7,123 nt of DNA, taken from an uncultured Phycisphaerales bacterium (GTDB lineage Bacteria; Planctomycetota; Phycisphaerae; Phycisphaerales; UBA1924). The position numbers and the translations under genes are program-made. Of this stretch, positions 1-7,123 are shown one piece after another; within the stretch, counting starts at the first letter, position 1; each line of letters opens with the position of its first letter. The DNA lies in NCBI GenBank assembly GCA_937871415.1, contig CALMQD010000189.1, forward strand, positions 1 through 7,123. The letters are read 5' to 3'. The notes below the pieces were generated by a model. It was not told the origin of the DNA, ran no database searches, and was given only the letters and a program-made list of their open reading frames with translations.

Positions 1-1373
<1,373 letters not shown>

Positions 1374-1397
1374 TTAAAGCGGCGTCGCCGGCGAGAT

Positions 1398-1961
1398 TCA
1401 GCCCCGGTCGAACCGGTCTGCGGGGTCGCGTTGCTGGCCCGTGATGTCGCGGACGAACGCCTCGAACCGGCCCTGGGAAGGGAAGAAGACCGTCATGAAG
1501 ATCAGGCACACCCCGACGGCGGCGAGCGTCAGCGGGTTGCCCGTCAGCAGATAGAACACGGCGCCAGCGAGGCCGATCGATTCGATGAGCGCGGCGGAGG
1601 CGATGGACTGGGCGGTGAAGGCCGTGCCGAGGCGTCGCAGGCTGTCAGGGTCGAGGCCCGCATCCGACCGCGCCCCGCGGTCGGCTCGGTCCTGGGCCGA
1701 TTCGAAGCGCCGCCGGGCCGCGGCGGTGGAGGTCGCCCGGATGACAAACGCCATGACGATCGAGACCGGCGTCATTCCCGCGAGGATGAGCAGGAGGAAG
1801 TCCGACTGCGTCGGCGGGTTTGACGGCGCCGAGGCGCGTCCGACGTTCCGCAGGATCAGGATCGCGGCGGTGACGACCACCACGCTCAAGGCCATAAGCC
1901 CGACGGCGATGCGTCCGGCGCCGACGGGCAAGTCTCGGCGATCGTTGACAGGAACCCGCAT
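1398..1961 (-). CDS. Four-helix membrane protein of unknown function, subunit c-like third helix
   Basis: I do not recognise a named family. The 187-residue product has four likely transmembrane segments, at about residues 17-38, 54-76, 115-139 and 143-161. A charged cytoplasmic-looking loop rich in Arg, Asp and Ala (80-112) separates the two helical pairs, and the tail is charged. The third helix contains ALIESIGLAGAVFYLLTGNP, with Glu127 in mid-membrane. This resembles the ion-binding helix of Fo subunit c (typically A-x-x-E-A/S-x-x-I-Y-G-L-V), and also recalls uncharacterised four-helix proteins found widely in bacteria with an 'AL-E ... LLTGN' motif followed by a 'P' near the end of helix four. 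The start is supported by GGAG eight bases upstream of the ATG. The gene begins 30 bases after the frr stop, so the two are probably co-transcribed, and it sits just upstream of atpD. A role in the ATP synthase is possible but not shown. Confidence 0.85.
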   Translation of the reverse strand: MRVPVNDRRDLPVGAGRIAVGLMALSVVVVTAAILILRNVGRASAPSNPPTQSDFLLLILAGMTPVSIVMAFVIRATSTAAARRRFESAQDRADRGARSDAGLDPDSLRRLGTAFTAQSIASAALIESIGLAGAVFYLLTGNPLTLAAVGVCLIFMTVFFPSQGRFEAFVRDITGQQRDPADRFDRG

Positions 1962-1991
1962 CGGTCCGATCTCCGCGGCGCGATAGAACGC

Positions 1992-2564
1992 TCAGACGGT
2001 CTCGATTTCCTTGCTCTTGGCTGCGACGGCGGCGTCACTGTCCGCCTCGTACTTCTTCAGGAGGGATTGGATTTCCTCCTTGAGCGTTTCGATCTCGTCC
2101 TCGGGGACGTGGGCCGCGGGGTTCTTGGCCAGGGCCTCGGCGTGCTTGTTGCCGTCGCGCCGGGCGTTGCGGATGGAGACCTTGCACTCCTCGCCGAGTT
2201 TCTTGCAGTGACCGACGAGCTGCTTGCGCCGGTCGCCCGTGAGCGAAGGCACGGAGAGGCGGATCTGCTTGCTCTCGACGATCGGGTTCAGGCCGAGTCC
2301 CGCGGCCTCGATGGCACGCTTGATGTCGCCGACGGCCTGAGCGTCGAAGGGCTTGATGAGGATCTGGCTGGGCTCGGGGATGCTGATGGCCGCGATGTTC
2401 TTCAGATCCTGGGCCGACCCGTAATAGTCGACCTTCAGGAACTCGACCAGGGCGGTGGAGGCGCGACCGGTCCGCATGCCGCGGAGTTCCTTCTTCAGGT
2501 ACTCCAGGGCCTTGGACATGGCTTCTTCGGTTTCGAGGAGAATCTCGTCGGGTGAGGTGGTCAT
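1992..2564 (-). CDS. frr: Ribosome recycling factor
   Basis: RRF works in the cytoplasm with EF-G to split post-termination ribosomes so that subunits can be reused. The 190-residue product is close to the usual 185. It shows the three-helix-bundle pattern: helix one ending in LRGMRTGRAS (residues about 27-36), then the sheet domain with KVDYYGS and IPEPSQILIKPFD, then IRLSVPSLTGDRRKQLV, the signature SIRNARRDGNK, and a long C-terminal helix with alternating charges (EIETLKEEIQSLLKKYE). Nothing essential seems to be missing. The ATG at 2564 has no Shine-Dalgarno sequence, but TATCCT lies nine bases upstream, so the mRNA may be leaderless. frr usually follows pyrH, whereas here it faces a divergent sppA. 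The membrane-protein gene follows after 30 bases. Confidence 0.97.
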   Translation of the reverse strand: MTTSPDEILLETEEAMSKALEYLKKELRGMRTGRASTALVEFLKVDYYGSAQDLKNIAAISIPEPSQILIKPFDAQAVGDIKRAIEAAGLGLNPIVESKQIRLSVPSLTGDRRKQLVGHCKKLGEECKVSIRNARRDGNKHAEALAKNPAAHVPEDEIETLKEEIQSLLKKYEADSDAAVAAKSKEIETV

Positions 2565-2573
2565 AGCGTCAGG

Positions 2574-2579
2574 AGGATA
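2574..2579 (-). promoter_or_regulatory. frr: Candidate -10 box of frr (TATCCT)
   Basis: TATCCT on the minus strand ends nine bases before the frr ATG, with no purine-rich ribosome site between. In bacteria that use leaderless mRNAs (established for example in Deinococcus and mycobacteria), a TANNNT box at this distance puts transcription start at or within a few bases of the start codon. No -35 sequence is evident. This is an inference from spacing only. Confidence 0.4.
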
Positions 2580-2643
2580 GTCGCGGGCGCCGCGGAGGGG
2601 CGTGGAGTGTACCGGGTGCCGGCCCCGGGCGCGTGGGCGCGGC

Positions 2644-2666
2644 GTTCCACGGGCGATTCACGGAAC
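2644..2666. promoter_or_regulatory. Spaced inverted repeat GTTCC-N13-GGAAC
   Basis: GTTCC at 2644-2648 and GGAAC at 2662-2666 form a 5-bp dyad with a 13-base centre. It lies between the divergent frr and sppA starts, about 28 bases upstream of the candidate sppA -10 box. The position would suit a transcription factor site, but five base pairs can arise by chance and no partner regulator is visible. The remainder of the 203-base intergenic region (2565-2767) is GC-rich and contains the two candidate promoters and the small leader ORF. Confidence 0.15.
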
Positions 2667-2693
2667 AACCGGATACTCCCGGGCCCTGGTCGG

Positions 2694-2699
2694 TAAAGT
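2694..2699 (+). promoter_or_regulatory. sppA: Candidate -10 box of the sppA unit (TAAAGT)
   Basis: TAAAGT fits TANNNT and stands out as one of the few A/T-rich hexamers in this GC-rich spacer. Six bases separate it from an ATG at 2706 that opens a 21-codon ORF, the spacing of a leaderless start. Relative to sppA itself it would give a transcript with about 62 bases before the sppA ATG. No -35 match was found at 16-18 bases upstream. Confidence 0.45.
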
Positions 2700-2705
2700 G
2701 TGCGT

Positions 2706-2771
2706 ATGAGACTCGGAATAGGGCGGGGCGCCGGATCACCACACAGGGACTTTCAAGCGAGGGTTGCATGA
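2706..2771 (+). CDS. Candidate 21-residue leader peptide coupled to sppA
   Basis: This ORF starts with ATG at 2706 and encodes a basic 21-residue peptide beginning MRLGIGRG and ending DFQARVA. Its TGA overlaps the sppA ATG as ATGA (2768-2771), the classic arrangement for termination-reinitiation. The ATG lies six bases after TAAAGT, so it could be the 5' end of a leaderless transcript. No membrane segment, attenuator pair or run of a single amino acid is visible, so a sensing role is not apparent. The ORF could be fortuitous. The combination of promoter spacing and exact overlap is the only support, and the peptide may simply deliver ribosomes to sppA. Confidence 0.4.
   Translation: MRLGIGRGAGSPHRDFQARVA
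2759..2763 (+). promoter_or_regulatory. sppA: Ribosome binding site deciding the sppA start (GAGGG)
   Basis: GAGGG lies four bases before the ATG at 2768, within the last codons of the small upstream ORF. The spacing is short but workable, and it supports this ATG over the in-frame GTG at 2633. Its place inside the leader ORF means ribosomes finishing that ORF would cover it, which fits coupled re-initiation. Confidence 0.45.
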
Positions 2772-4708
2772 GCAAGTCGATCAGCAGGGTGGCGAGTGCG
2801 GGTTCGTGGCCGGCGCGGAATCGGAGGGCGCGCCGCGGCGGGTTCTTCGCCGCCGCGCTGGGACTGGCGATCGCCGCGGGCGTGTTCGGTGCGCCGGCGG
2901 CGGCATGGGCCAAGCCCGAGCAGGGCACGGACGGCAAGGTGAAGGAGGCGGGGGTCGGGCTCATCGAACTCGAAGAGACGCCGCTCGAGCGCCCCTCGGC
3001 GATGAGCGTGCTCTTCAAGAACGCCGGCGGCACGACGCTGCGCGGCCTGATCGAGAAAGTGCGGGGCGTGGAGAAGGACCCGTCGATCGACGCGCTGGTC
3101 ATCCGCCTGCGCGGCGCGGGCCTGGGCGTGACGCAGGTCGAGGAACTCGGGCAGGCGATCGGTCGCCTGAGGGCCTCGGGCAAGAAGGTGTACCTCTTCA
3201 GCGAGTACTACTCGACCCCCGAACTGCTGCTGGGCTCGTACACCGACGACGTGATCATCCAGGACGGCGGCCCGGTGAGTTTCCCGGGCCTGTACATGCA
3301 GGAAATGTACCTCGCCGACACGCTGGCGTGGGCCGGCGTGAAGGCCGACATGATCCAGGTCGGCGACTACAAGGGCGCGAACGAGACGATGGTGAACGCC
3401 GCGCCCAGCAAGGCGTGGGACGAGAACATCTCGGGGCTGCTGGACAGCATGTACGCCCACGTGCGCGACCGCATGAAGGAAGGGCGCAAGCTCAACGATC
3501 AACAGCTCGACGAGGCGATGCGTCAGGCGTGGATGGCGAGCGAAACGACGGCCAAGAACGTCGGGCTTGTGGACACCATCGTGGACCTGCCCGGGCTCGG
3601 CGAGCACCTGGAGGGCAAGCTCGGCGCGCCCCTGGCGTGGACGAACATCCTGAAGATCGACGAAGAGGACCGGGGGCTCAACGTCTCGAGCCCGATGGCC
3701 CTGTTCGCCCAGCTCGCGCACCCGGCCGAGCGCGAGACAATCCGGGACACCATCGCGGTCGTGCACGTCGACGGCCCGATCGTCGACGGCGAGAGCACAT
3801 CGGGCGGATTCTCGGGCGAGAACCAGGTCGGGTCGTGGACGCTCCGACGCACGCTCGGCGAGATCGAGGAGGACGACAACGTCAAGGGCGTGATCGTGCG
3901 CATCAACTCGCCCGGCGGGTCGGCGATCGCCAGCGAGATCATCTGGCAGGGCGTGCGCCGCGTCGCCGCGAAGAAGCCCGTGTGGGTGAGCGTCGGCTCG
4001 ATGGCGGCCAGCGGGGGGTACTACATCCTCTCCGCGGGCGACAAGGTGTACGTCAATCCGTCGAGCATCGTCGGGTCGATCGGCGTGGTCGGCGGGAAGA
4101 TGGCGCTCGCGGGGCTGTACGACAAACTCAAACTGCACGTGGTGAGCCGCGCGCGCGGGCCCGAGGGCGGCACCGCCGGGCTGCTCGCGTCGCCCGAGCC
4201 GTGGACCGAGGAGCAGCGTGCGCTGGTGCGCTCGAAGATGAAGGAGACCTACGACCTCTTCACCAAGCGGGTGTCGCAGGGCCGCCCGGGGATCGACCTC
4301 TCCAAGACCGCCGAGGGCCGGTTGTTCACCGGCGAGCGGGCGGTGCAGCTCAAGATGGCCGACAAGGTCGGCGGGCTGGAGACGGCGATCGACGACCTCG
4401 CCGAGCACCTGAATCTGACGGGCGGCGACTACGACGTCTTTGACTACCCGGCGCCCAAGGGCCTGGGCGACGTCATCGGCGAGATGCTCGGTTCGATGGC
4501 GCAGGCGCCGGACGTTCGCAGCGGCGCCGCGGCGGCGCTGCAGGGCGGCCCGGGCTCCAGCCCGGCGCGCGATATGTGGCTGAGCGTGGTGCGCGAGGTC
4601 GTCGGCGAAGAGGCCTGGCCCAGCGTGCGCGATCAGATCGGCGCGCTGATGCAGCTCCGCAAGGAGCCGGTCATCCTCGCAAGCCCGCACGCCGTGATCG
4701 TGAAGTAA
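2768..4708 (+). CDS. sppA: Signal peptide peptidase SppA, tandem 67K type
   Basis: SppA is a membrane-associated serine protease of family S49 that cleaves remnant signal peptides on the periplasmic side, using a Ser/Lys dyad. The 646-residue length and two ClpP-like repeats match the E. coli type (618 residues). The N-terminal repeat (about 60-290) contains VGDYKGA, with the general-base Lys at residue 202. The C-terminal repeat (about 325-550) contains VVHVDGPIVDG, INSPGGSAIASE, the nucleophile Ser415 in SMAASGGYYI, and VGSIGVVGG. K202 and S415 are 213 residues apart, against 200 between K209 and S409 of E. coli. Residues 1-48 look like an export signal: a basic stretch RNRRARR, a hydrophobic Ala/Gly-rich core, and a possible AWA cleavage site before KPEQG. 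The ATG at 2768 was chosen because it gives this signal peptide and has GAGGG four bases upstream. An in-frame GTG at 2633 is possible but adds 45 atypical residues and would begin upstream of the candidate promoter. The last 80 residues are outside the conserved core. Confidence 0.95.
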   Translation: MSKSISRVASAGSWPARNRRARRGGFFAAALGLAIAAGVFGAPAAAWAKPEQGTDGKVKEAGVGLIELEETPLERPSAMSVLFKNAGGTTLRGLIEKVRGVEKDPSIDALVIRLRGAGLGVTQVEELGQAIGRLRASGKKVYLFSEYYSTPELLLGSYTDDVIIQDGGPVSFPGLYMQEMYLADTLAWAGVKADMIQVGDYKGANETMVNAAPSKAWDENISGLLDSMYAHVRDRMKEGRKLNDQQLDEAMRQAWMASETTAKNVGLVDTIVDLPGLGEHLEGKLGAPLAWTNILKIDEEDRGLNVSSPMALFAQLAHPAERETIRDTIAVVHVDGPIVDGESTSGGFSGENQVGSWTLRRTLGEIEEDDNVKGVIVRINSPGGSAIASEIIWQGVRRVAAKKPVWVSVGSMAASGGYYILSAGDKVYVNPSSIVGSIGVVGGKMALAGLYDKLKLHVVSRARGPEGGTAGLLASPEPWTEEQRALVRSKMKETYDLFTKRVSQGRPGIDLSKTAEGRLFTGERAVQLKMADKVGGLETAIDDLAEHLNLTGGDYDVFDYPAPKGLGDVIGEMLGSMAQAPDVRSGAAAALQGGPGSSPARDMWLSVVREVVGEEAWPSVRDQIGALMQLRKEPVILASPHAVIVK

Positions 4709-4728
4709 ACGCCGCCTCGGCTCGGCGT
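4709..4728. terminator. Symmetric hairpin between convergent genes, possible two-way terminator
   Basis: ACGCCG at 4709-4714 pairs perfectly with CGGCGT at 4723-4728 around an 8-base loop. The stem fills the whole 19-base space between the stop codons of sppA (TAA) and the tRNA-binding gene (TGA). Read on the minus strand the stem is followed by TTACTT, a weak T-tract, so it is more convincing as a terminator for the minus-strand gene. For sppA there is no T-tract. An alternative inner stem, GCCG with CGGC around CCT at 4711-4721, is also possible. Confidence 0.4.
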
Positions 4729-5162
4729 CAGGAGACCAGCGAACCTGGGGCGAGGGGCGCCTCGGGCTGGAGCAGGATCACCTTGCGCTCGACGCCGGGC
4801 GTTGCGGCGGCCGCATCCTTGGGCATCTCGCTCGCCGCCAGGAGCATCCCGCGCGAGTCCTCCCCGCGGATCTTGCGCGGGGCGAGGTTCGCCACGATGA
4901 TGATGTACTTGCCGACCATCTGCTCGGCGGTGTAGTCGGCGCGGATGCCCGAGCAGATCTGGCGGAGCGTGCCCGAGCCGTCGTCGACCTGCAGCTTGAG
5001 CAGTTTGTCGGCGTTGGGGTGGTTCTCGGCGCTCACGACGCGCGCGACACGGAAGTCGACCTTCGCGAAATCCTCGAACGTGATCTCGGGCTTGAAACCC
5101 GAGGCCGAGGCGGGGGCGGGCGCGGGGGACGACGGGGCCGGGTTGGACGCGGGTGAGGTCAT
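4728..5162 (-). CDS. Stand-alone tRNA-binding OB-fold protein, MetRS beta-like
   Basis: The product is a single EMAP-II-like (Arc1p/MetRS C-terminal) OB-fold domain that binds the outside of the tRNA elbow. In many bacteria this domain is fused to the C-terminus of methionyl-tRNA synthetase, where it increases tRNA affinity. Of 144 residues, about 5-22 are an Ala/Pro/Ser linker. The domain then reads FEDFAKVDFRVARV (30-43), AENHPNADKLLKLQVD (45-60), RQICSGIRADYT (67-78), VGKYIIIVANLAPRKIRG (83-100) and EDSRGMLLAA (101-110), all typical of the MetRS version. No catalytic synthetase domain, HIGH or KMSKS motif is present. CsaA is a related stand-alone alternative, but CsaA proteins are shorter and lack this linker. 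The ATG at 5162 was chosen over upstream in-frame starts, which would add residues unlike the family and run into the preceding gene. It has no Shine-Dalgarno site and may be leaderless. No partner MetRS gene is in the window. Confidence 0.9.
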   Translation of the reverse strand: MTSPASNPAPSSPAPAPASASGFKPEITFEDFAKVDFRVARVVSAENHPNADKLLKLQVDDGSGTLRQICSGIRADYTAEQMVGKYIIIVANLAPRKIRGEDSRGMLLAASEMPKDAAAATPGVERKVILLQPEAPLAPGSLVS

Positions 5163-5168
5163 GGGGAG

Positions 5169-5181
5169 CAAGCGTAGGTCC
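5169..5181 (-). promoter_or_regulatory. Promoter-like motif upstream of the tRNA-binding gene
   Basis: The minus strand reads GGACCTACGCTTG, identical to the 13 bases before atpD. TACGCT (5176 to 5171) fits TANNNT and ends eight bases before the ATG at 5162, with CTCCCC next to the start codon and no ribosome site. That spacing suggests a leaderless or nearly leaderless mRNA. It lies in the 53-base gap after the zinc-ribbon gene, so this gene may have its own promoter even though all three genes run the same way. The role is inferred from position and recurrence. Confidence 0.42.
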
Positions 5182-5215
5182 GCCCAGCGCTCCCCTGCTC
5201 GTGACGGCCATTCCC

Positions 5216-6328
5216 CTACGGTGCAGCGCGGATCATGCCCGCGGCGGGCGCTGCGACCGGTTGTTCCGAGGGCGCAGGCGGCCCGTCGGGCGCTTGGCGC
5301 GCGGGCTTCGGAACGGGGACGGGCGCAACCCACCCGTCACGCCGATAGAGCGTGAGCGAGGGGTCGACGTTCAGCGTCAGAGCGATTTCCTCGGGATCGA
5401 GGTCGCGCAGAGGGCGGCCCCCGTCGACCAGCGTCTGTGCCACCCAGCTGCTCTGGATGCCCTCGAGGACCGCGGCCTCGAAGCGCAACTGGTAGAGAAT
5501 CTCGAGGTACGAGAAGTTCGGGCCGGGGTCGCCGCCGCAGGACGGGCACAGCGACACCCCGCCGGGCCCGCGGATGAAGCGCCGGTTGCGGCACTCGGGG
5601 CAGATCGGGTTGTTCTGCGCGATCTGGCGGAGCCGGTCCGCCTCGCCGGTCAGCCCGCCGGGGCTGAGGAGCCGCTCGTACCGCAGGAACAGGTCATGCA
5701 CCGCGGGCTTGTCCATGATCTTGCCTGCGCGGCGGCCGTCGCCCGCGCGCAACAGTTCGAGCGACGACACGAGTTCGATGACGGGCTGGTCGGGGCTCTC
5801 TGTCGGCGCCGCCGGCGTGCTCGCGTCGGGGGTGAGCAGCGCGTCCGGGTCGACCGCCGCTGCGACCGCGCGCAGCCACCTCGCTCGCTCGCTCGCTTCG
5901 CTCAGGTCCGCCAGGAGCAGAAGTGCCGAAGGCCCGAGTCGCGGGTCGGCGGCGCGGAAGTCCTTGCGGTTCTGGGAGCCGCGCCAGAGCTCGAACGCGA
6001 GCACGCAGAGGCGCTGCGCGGTCTGGCGGGCGGCGGCCCGGTCCTCGGGTCGAGAGGCCGCGGCGTCGGCCATCTCCTCCGCCAGTTCGAAGTACTCGCG
6101 CGGGCGGGCAGGATCGAGGCGTGAAAGCCGCGCGGTCCACGACGCGAGCGGGTCGGTCGCCGGAGGGGAGTCGGGCGCGGCGACGGGAGCGGCGCGAGAG
6201 GCATCGGGCGCGGGCGTCGCGCCGGGCGCTTTACCGGGAGCGGAAGGCTGCGCGATCGACCGGGCGCCCAGCAGCGCGACCGCGATCAGAACCGCCACTT
6301 TCGGCGCAGCGCGCGCTCGCAGCGTCAT
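5216..6328 (-). CDS. Exported zinc-ribbon protein of unknown function
   Basis: I do not recognise this 370-residue protein. Residues 1-27 look like a Sec signal peptide: a basic start (MTLRARAAPK), a hydrophobic core to about residue 21, and a likely cut after SIAQ. An Ala/Pro-rich stretch follows (28-58). A largely helical region runs through about 230, then CPEC at 243-246 and CPSC at 261-264, 14 residues apart. The second pair is followed by GG, as in zinc ribbons and DnaJ-type zinc knuckles. A further region (272-333) ends with TLYRRDGWVAPV, and the C-terminal 37 residues are again Pro/Ala-rich. The ATG at 6328 was preferred because it overlaps the upstream stop as ATGA and starts the signal peptide directly. 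Translation is therefore probably coupled to the upstream gene. A lipobox is absent. Metal binding is inferred from the cysteine pattern only. Confidence 0.85.
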   Translation of the reverse strand: MTLRARAAPKVAVLIAVALLGARSIAQPSAPGKAPGATPAPDASRAAPVAAPDSPPATDPLASWTARLSRLDPARPREYFELAEEMADAAASRPEDRAAARQTAQRLCVLAFELWRGSQNRKDFRAADPRLGPSALLLLADLSEASERARWLRAVAAAVDPDALLTPDASTPAAPTESPDQPVIELVSSLELLRAGDGRRAGKIMDKPAVHDLFLRYERLLSPGGLTGEADRLRQIAQNNPICPECRNRRFIRGPGGVSLCPSCGGDPGPNFSYLEILYQLRFEAAVLEGIQSSWVAQTLVDGGRPLRDLDPEEIALTLNVDPSLTLYRRDGWVAPVPVPKPARQAPDGPPAPSEQPVAAPAAGMIRAAP

Positions 6329-7123
6329 TGCGTCACCCCCGGGTCTTCGAGCCGCAGGAGCCACAGGCGGGCGGCGGCCCGCTCGGCGGCGAACAGCTGC
6401 TCGTACACGTGCGATGCGGTGCGTCGCGACTGGGCCAGTTCATCCAGCGCCGCCGCCGCCGATCTGCTGCGGCTGGTGCGCTCCGCTGAGACGACATAGG
6501 CCATCGCCTCGACGAGGCTCGTCTGCTCGGCGGCGAAGGCTTGCACCGGTCCGACGGCGAGCGAGCGCCGGCTGTCGGCCCGCCGATCCAACTGGTCGAG
6601 CGTCATGCTCCAGGACGGGTTGAACGCGGAGCGTTCGGCCTGTTGCCGCCAGCGGGCGCGCACGGCCTTGACGCCCCGCAGGGCGTCCTCCGCCGCGGCC
6701 GCGCCGCCGGAACCTTCTTCCTCGGCGAGCGCGAGGTAGGCCTCGGCGATCCGCGAAGCGAGGTCGTCCTGCCACCCCTCGGAGCTCGTCGAGGCGAGCA
6801 GACCCATGAGCCGGCGCAGGATGGCCCGGCGCGCCTCGTACTCCCAGCGCGGGTCGCTCACCGCCGGCAGTCGTGAGAGCGTCACCTTCTCGATCATTTC
6901 GGAGATCGATCGAGTGCGCGGCGCACGGGGCATCATCTGCAGAAGACCCTCGAGGATCTCGGGCTCGTTGACCTCCTGCTGCACCAGTTTCTGGGCCGCG
7001 AACTGCACCTGGAACGGCACGCCGGTGCACGCCGCTTCGACGAGGGTCTGGGCATCGGCGGGCGAGAGCGGTCGCGGCGCCTGGTCGAACTGGCGGAGCG
7101 CTTCGAGCCGCAGCGGGATCGAT
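6325..7123 (-). CDS. Helical protein of unknown function (N-terminus beyond right edge)
   Basis: The reading frame is open from the right edge to a TGA at 6325, giving 265 visible residues with the start outside the window. In-window starts such as the GTG at 7020 are unlikely to be real, because coding-like sequence (IPLRLEALRQFD, LSPADAQTLVEAA) continues upstream of it. The visible part appears to be almost entirely alpha-helical, rich in Ala, Arg, Glu and Leu, with few Gly or Pro residues, as in helical-repeat or coiled scaffolds. No transmembrane segment, cysteine cluster or enzyme motif is evident. Trp residues recur (in DPRWEYE, EGWQDD, RARWRQQ, NPSWSM, RLWLL). It overlaps the exported zinc-ribbon gene by 4 bases, so the two are probably co-translated and may act together. 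If the missing N-terminus carries a signal peptide, both would be exported. I cannot assign a function. Confidence 0.8.
   Translation of the reverse strand, partial: SIPLRLEALRQFDQAPRPLSPADAQTLVEAACTGVPFQVQFAAQKLVQQEVNEPEILEGLLQMMPRAPRTRSISEMIEKVTLSRLPAVSDPRWEYEARRAILRRLMGLLASTSSEGWQDDLASRIAEAYLALAEEEGSGGAAAAEDALRGVKAVRARWRQQAERSAFNPSWSMTLDQLDRRADSRRSLAVGPVQAFAAEQTSLVEAMAYVVSAERTSRSRSAAAALDELAQSRRTASHVYEQLFAAERAAARLWLLRLEDPGVTQ

Noticed and set aside
2633..2767. GTG start extending sppA by 45 residues
   Set aside because: The extension has no SppA-like sequence, moves the signal peptide away from the N-terminus, and begins upstream of the TAAAGT box.
2753..4690. Long minus-strand reading frame antisense to sppA, and a second plus-strand frame at 2764-4443
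   Set aside because: Both are GC-bias shadows of sppA, rich in Arg, His, Ala and Gly, with no recognisable motif. sppA has both catalytic residues in its own frame.
5881..5896. Four tandem TCGC units, a possible phase-variable repeat
   Set aside because: Four units in coding sequence of this composition are too few. They encode ordinary residues (around SEASERAR) in a helical region of the zinc-ribbon protein.

Overview
The window is high-GC bacterial DNA with seven protein-coding genes, one candidate leader peptide and short intergenic regions. The genes and their style (F1 beta subunit, frr, a tandem-type SppA, a free-standing MetRS-type tRNA-binding domain, exported Ala/Pro-rich proteins of unknown function) suggest a Planctomycetota bacterium, perhaps of the Phycisphaerae. 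That placement is an impression from sequence style, not a computed assignment. No mobile element, CRISPR array, rRNA or tRNA was seen.

Layout. From the left edge to about 2564 everything is on the minus strand: frr (2564 to 1992), then a small four-helix membrane protein of unknown function (1961 to 1398), then atpD (1238 running off the left edge, 412 codons visible). frr and the membrane-protein gene are 30 bases apart and look co-transcribed. atpD is set off by 159 non-coding bases that hold a hairpin and a promoter-like motif, so it seems to start its own unit instead of following atpG.

From 2768 to 4708, on the plus strand and divergent from frr, lies sppA, a tandem-domain signal peptide peptidase with its own signal peptide and both catalytic residues. 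A 21-codon ORF ends in the sppA start through an ATGA overlap. It begins six bases after a TAAAGT -10-like box, which suggests a leaderless leader peptide translationally coupled to sppA. sppA converges with the next gene across 19 bases that form a symmetric hairpin.

From 4728 to the right edge all genes are again on the minus strand. An unidentified helical protein (5' end outside the window) overlaps an exported zinc-ribbon protein by 4 bases. After a 53-base gap comes a stand-alone MetRS-beta-like tRNA-binding protein.

The most interesting theme is start-site architecture. Three starts (the sppA leader ORF, frr, the tRNA-binding gene) have a TANNNT box 6 to 9 bases before the ATG and little or no Shine-Dalgarno sequence, as expected for leaderless mRNAs. 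The genes inferred to be internal to operons instead have a GGAG site or an ATGA overlap. One 13-base motif, GGACCTACGCTTG, occurs identically and in the same orientation before both atpD and the tRNA-binding gene. I found no clear new multi-gene system. The unexplained genes most worth following are the four-helix protein, whose third helix resembles ATP synthase subunit c, and the coupled exported zinc-ribbon pair.
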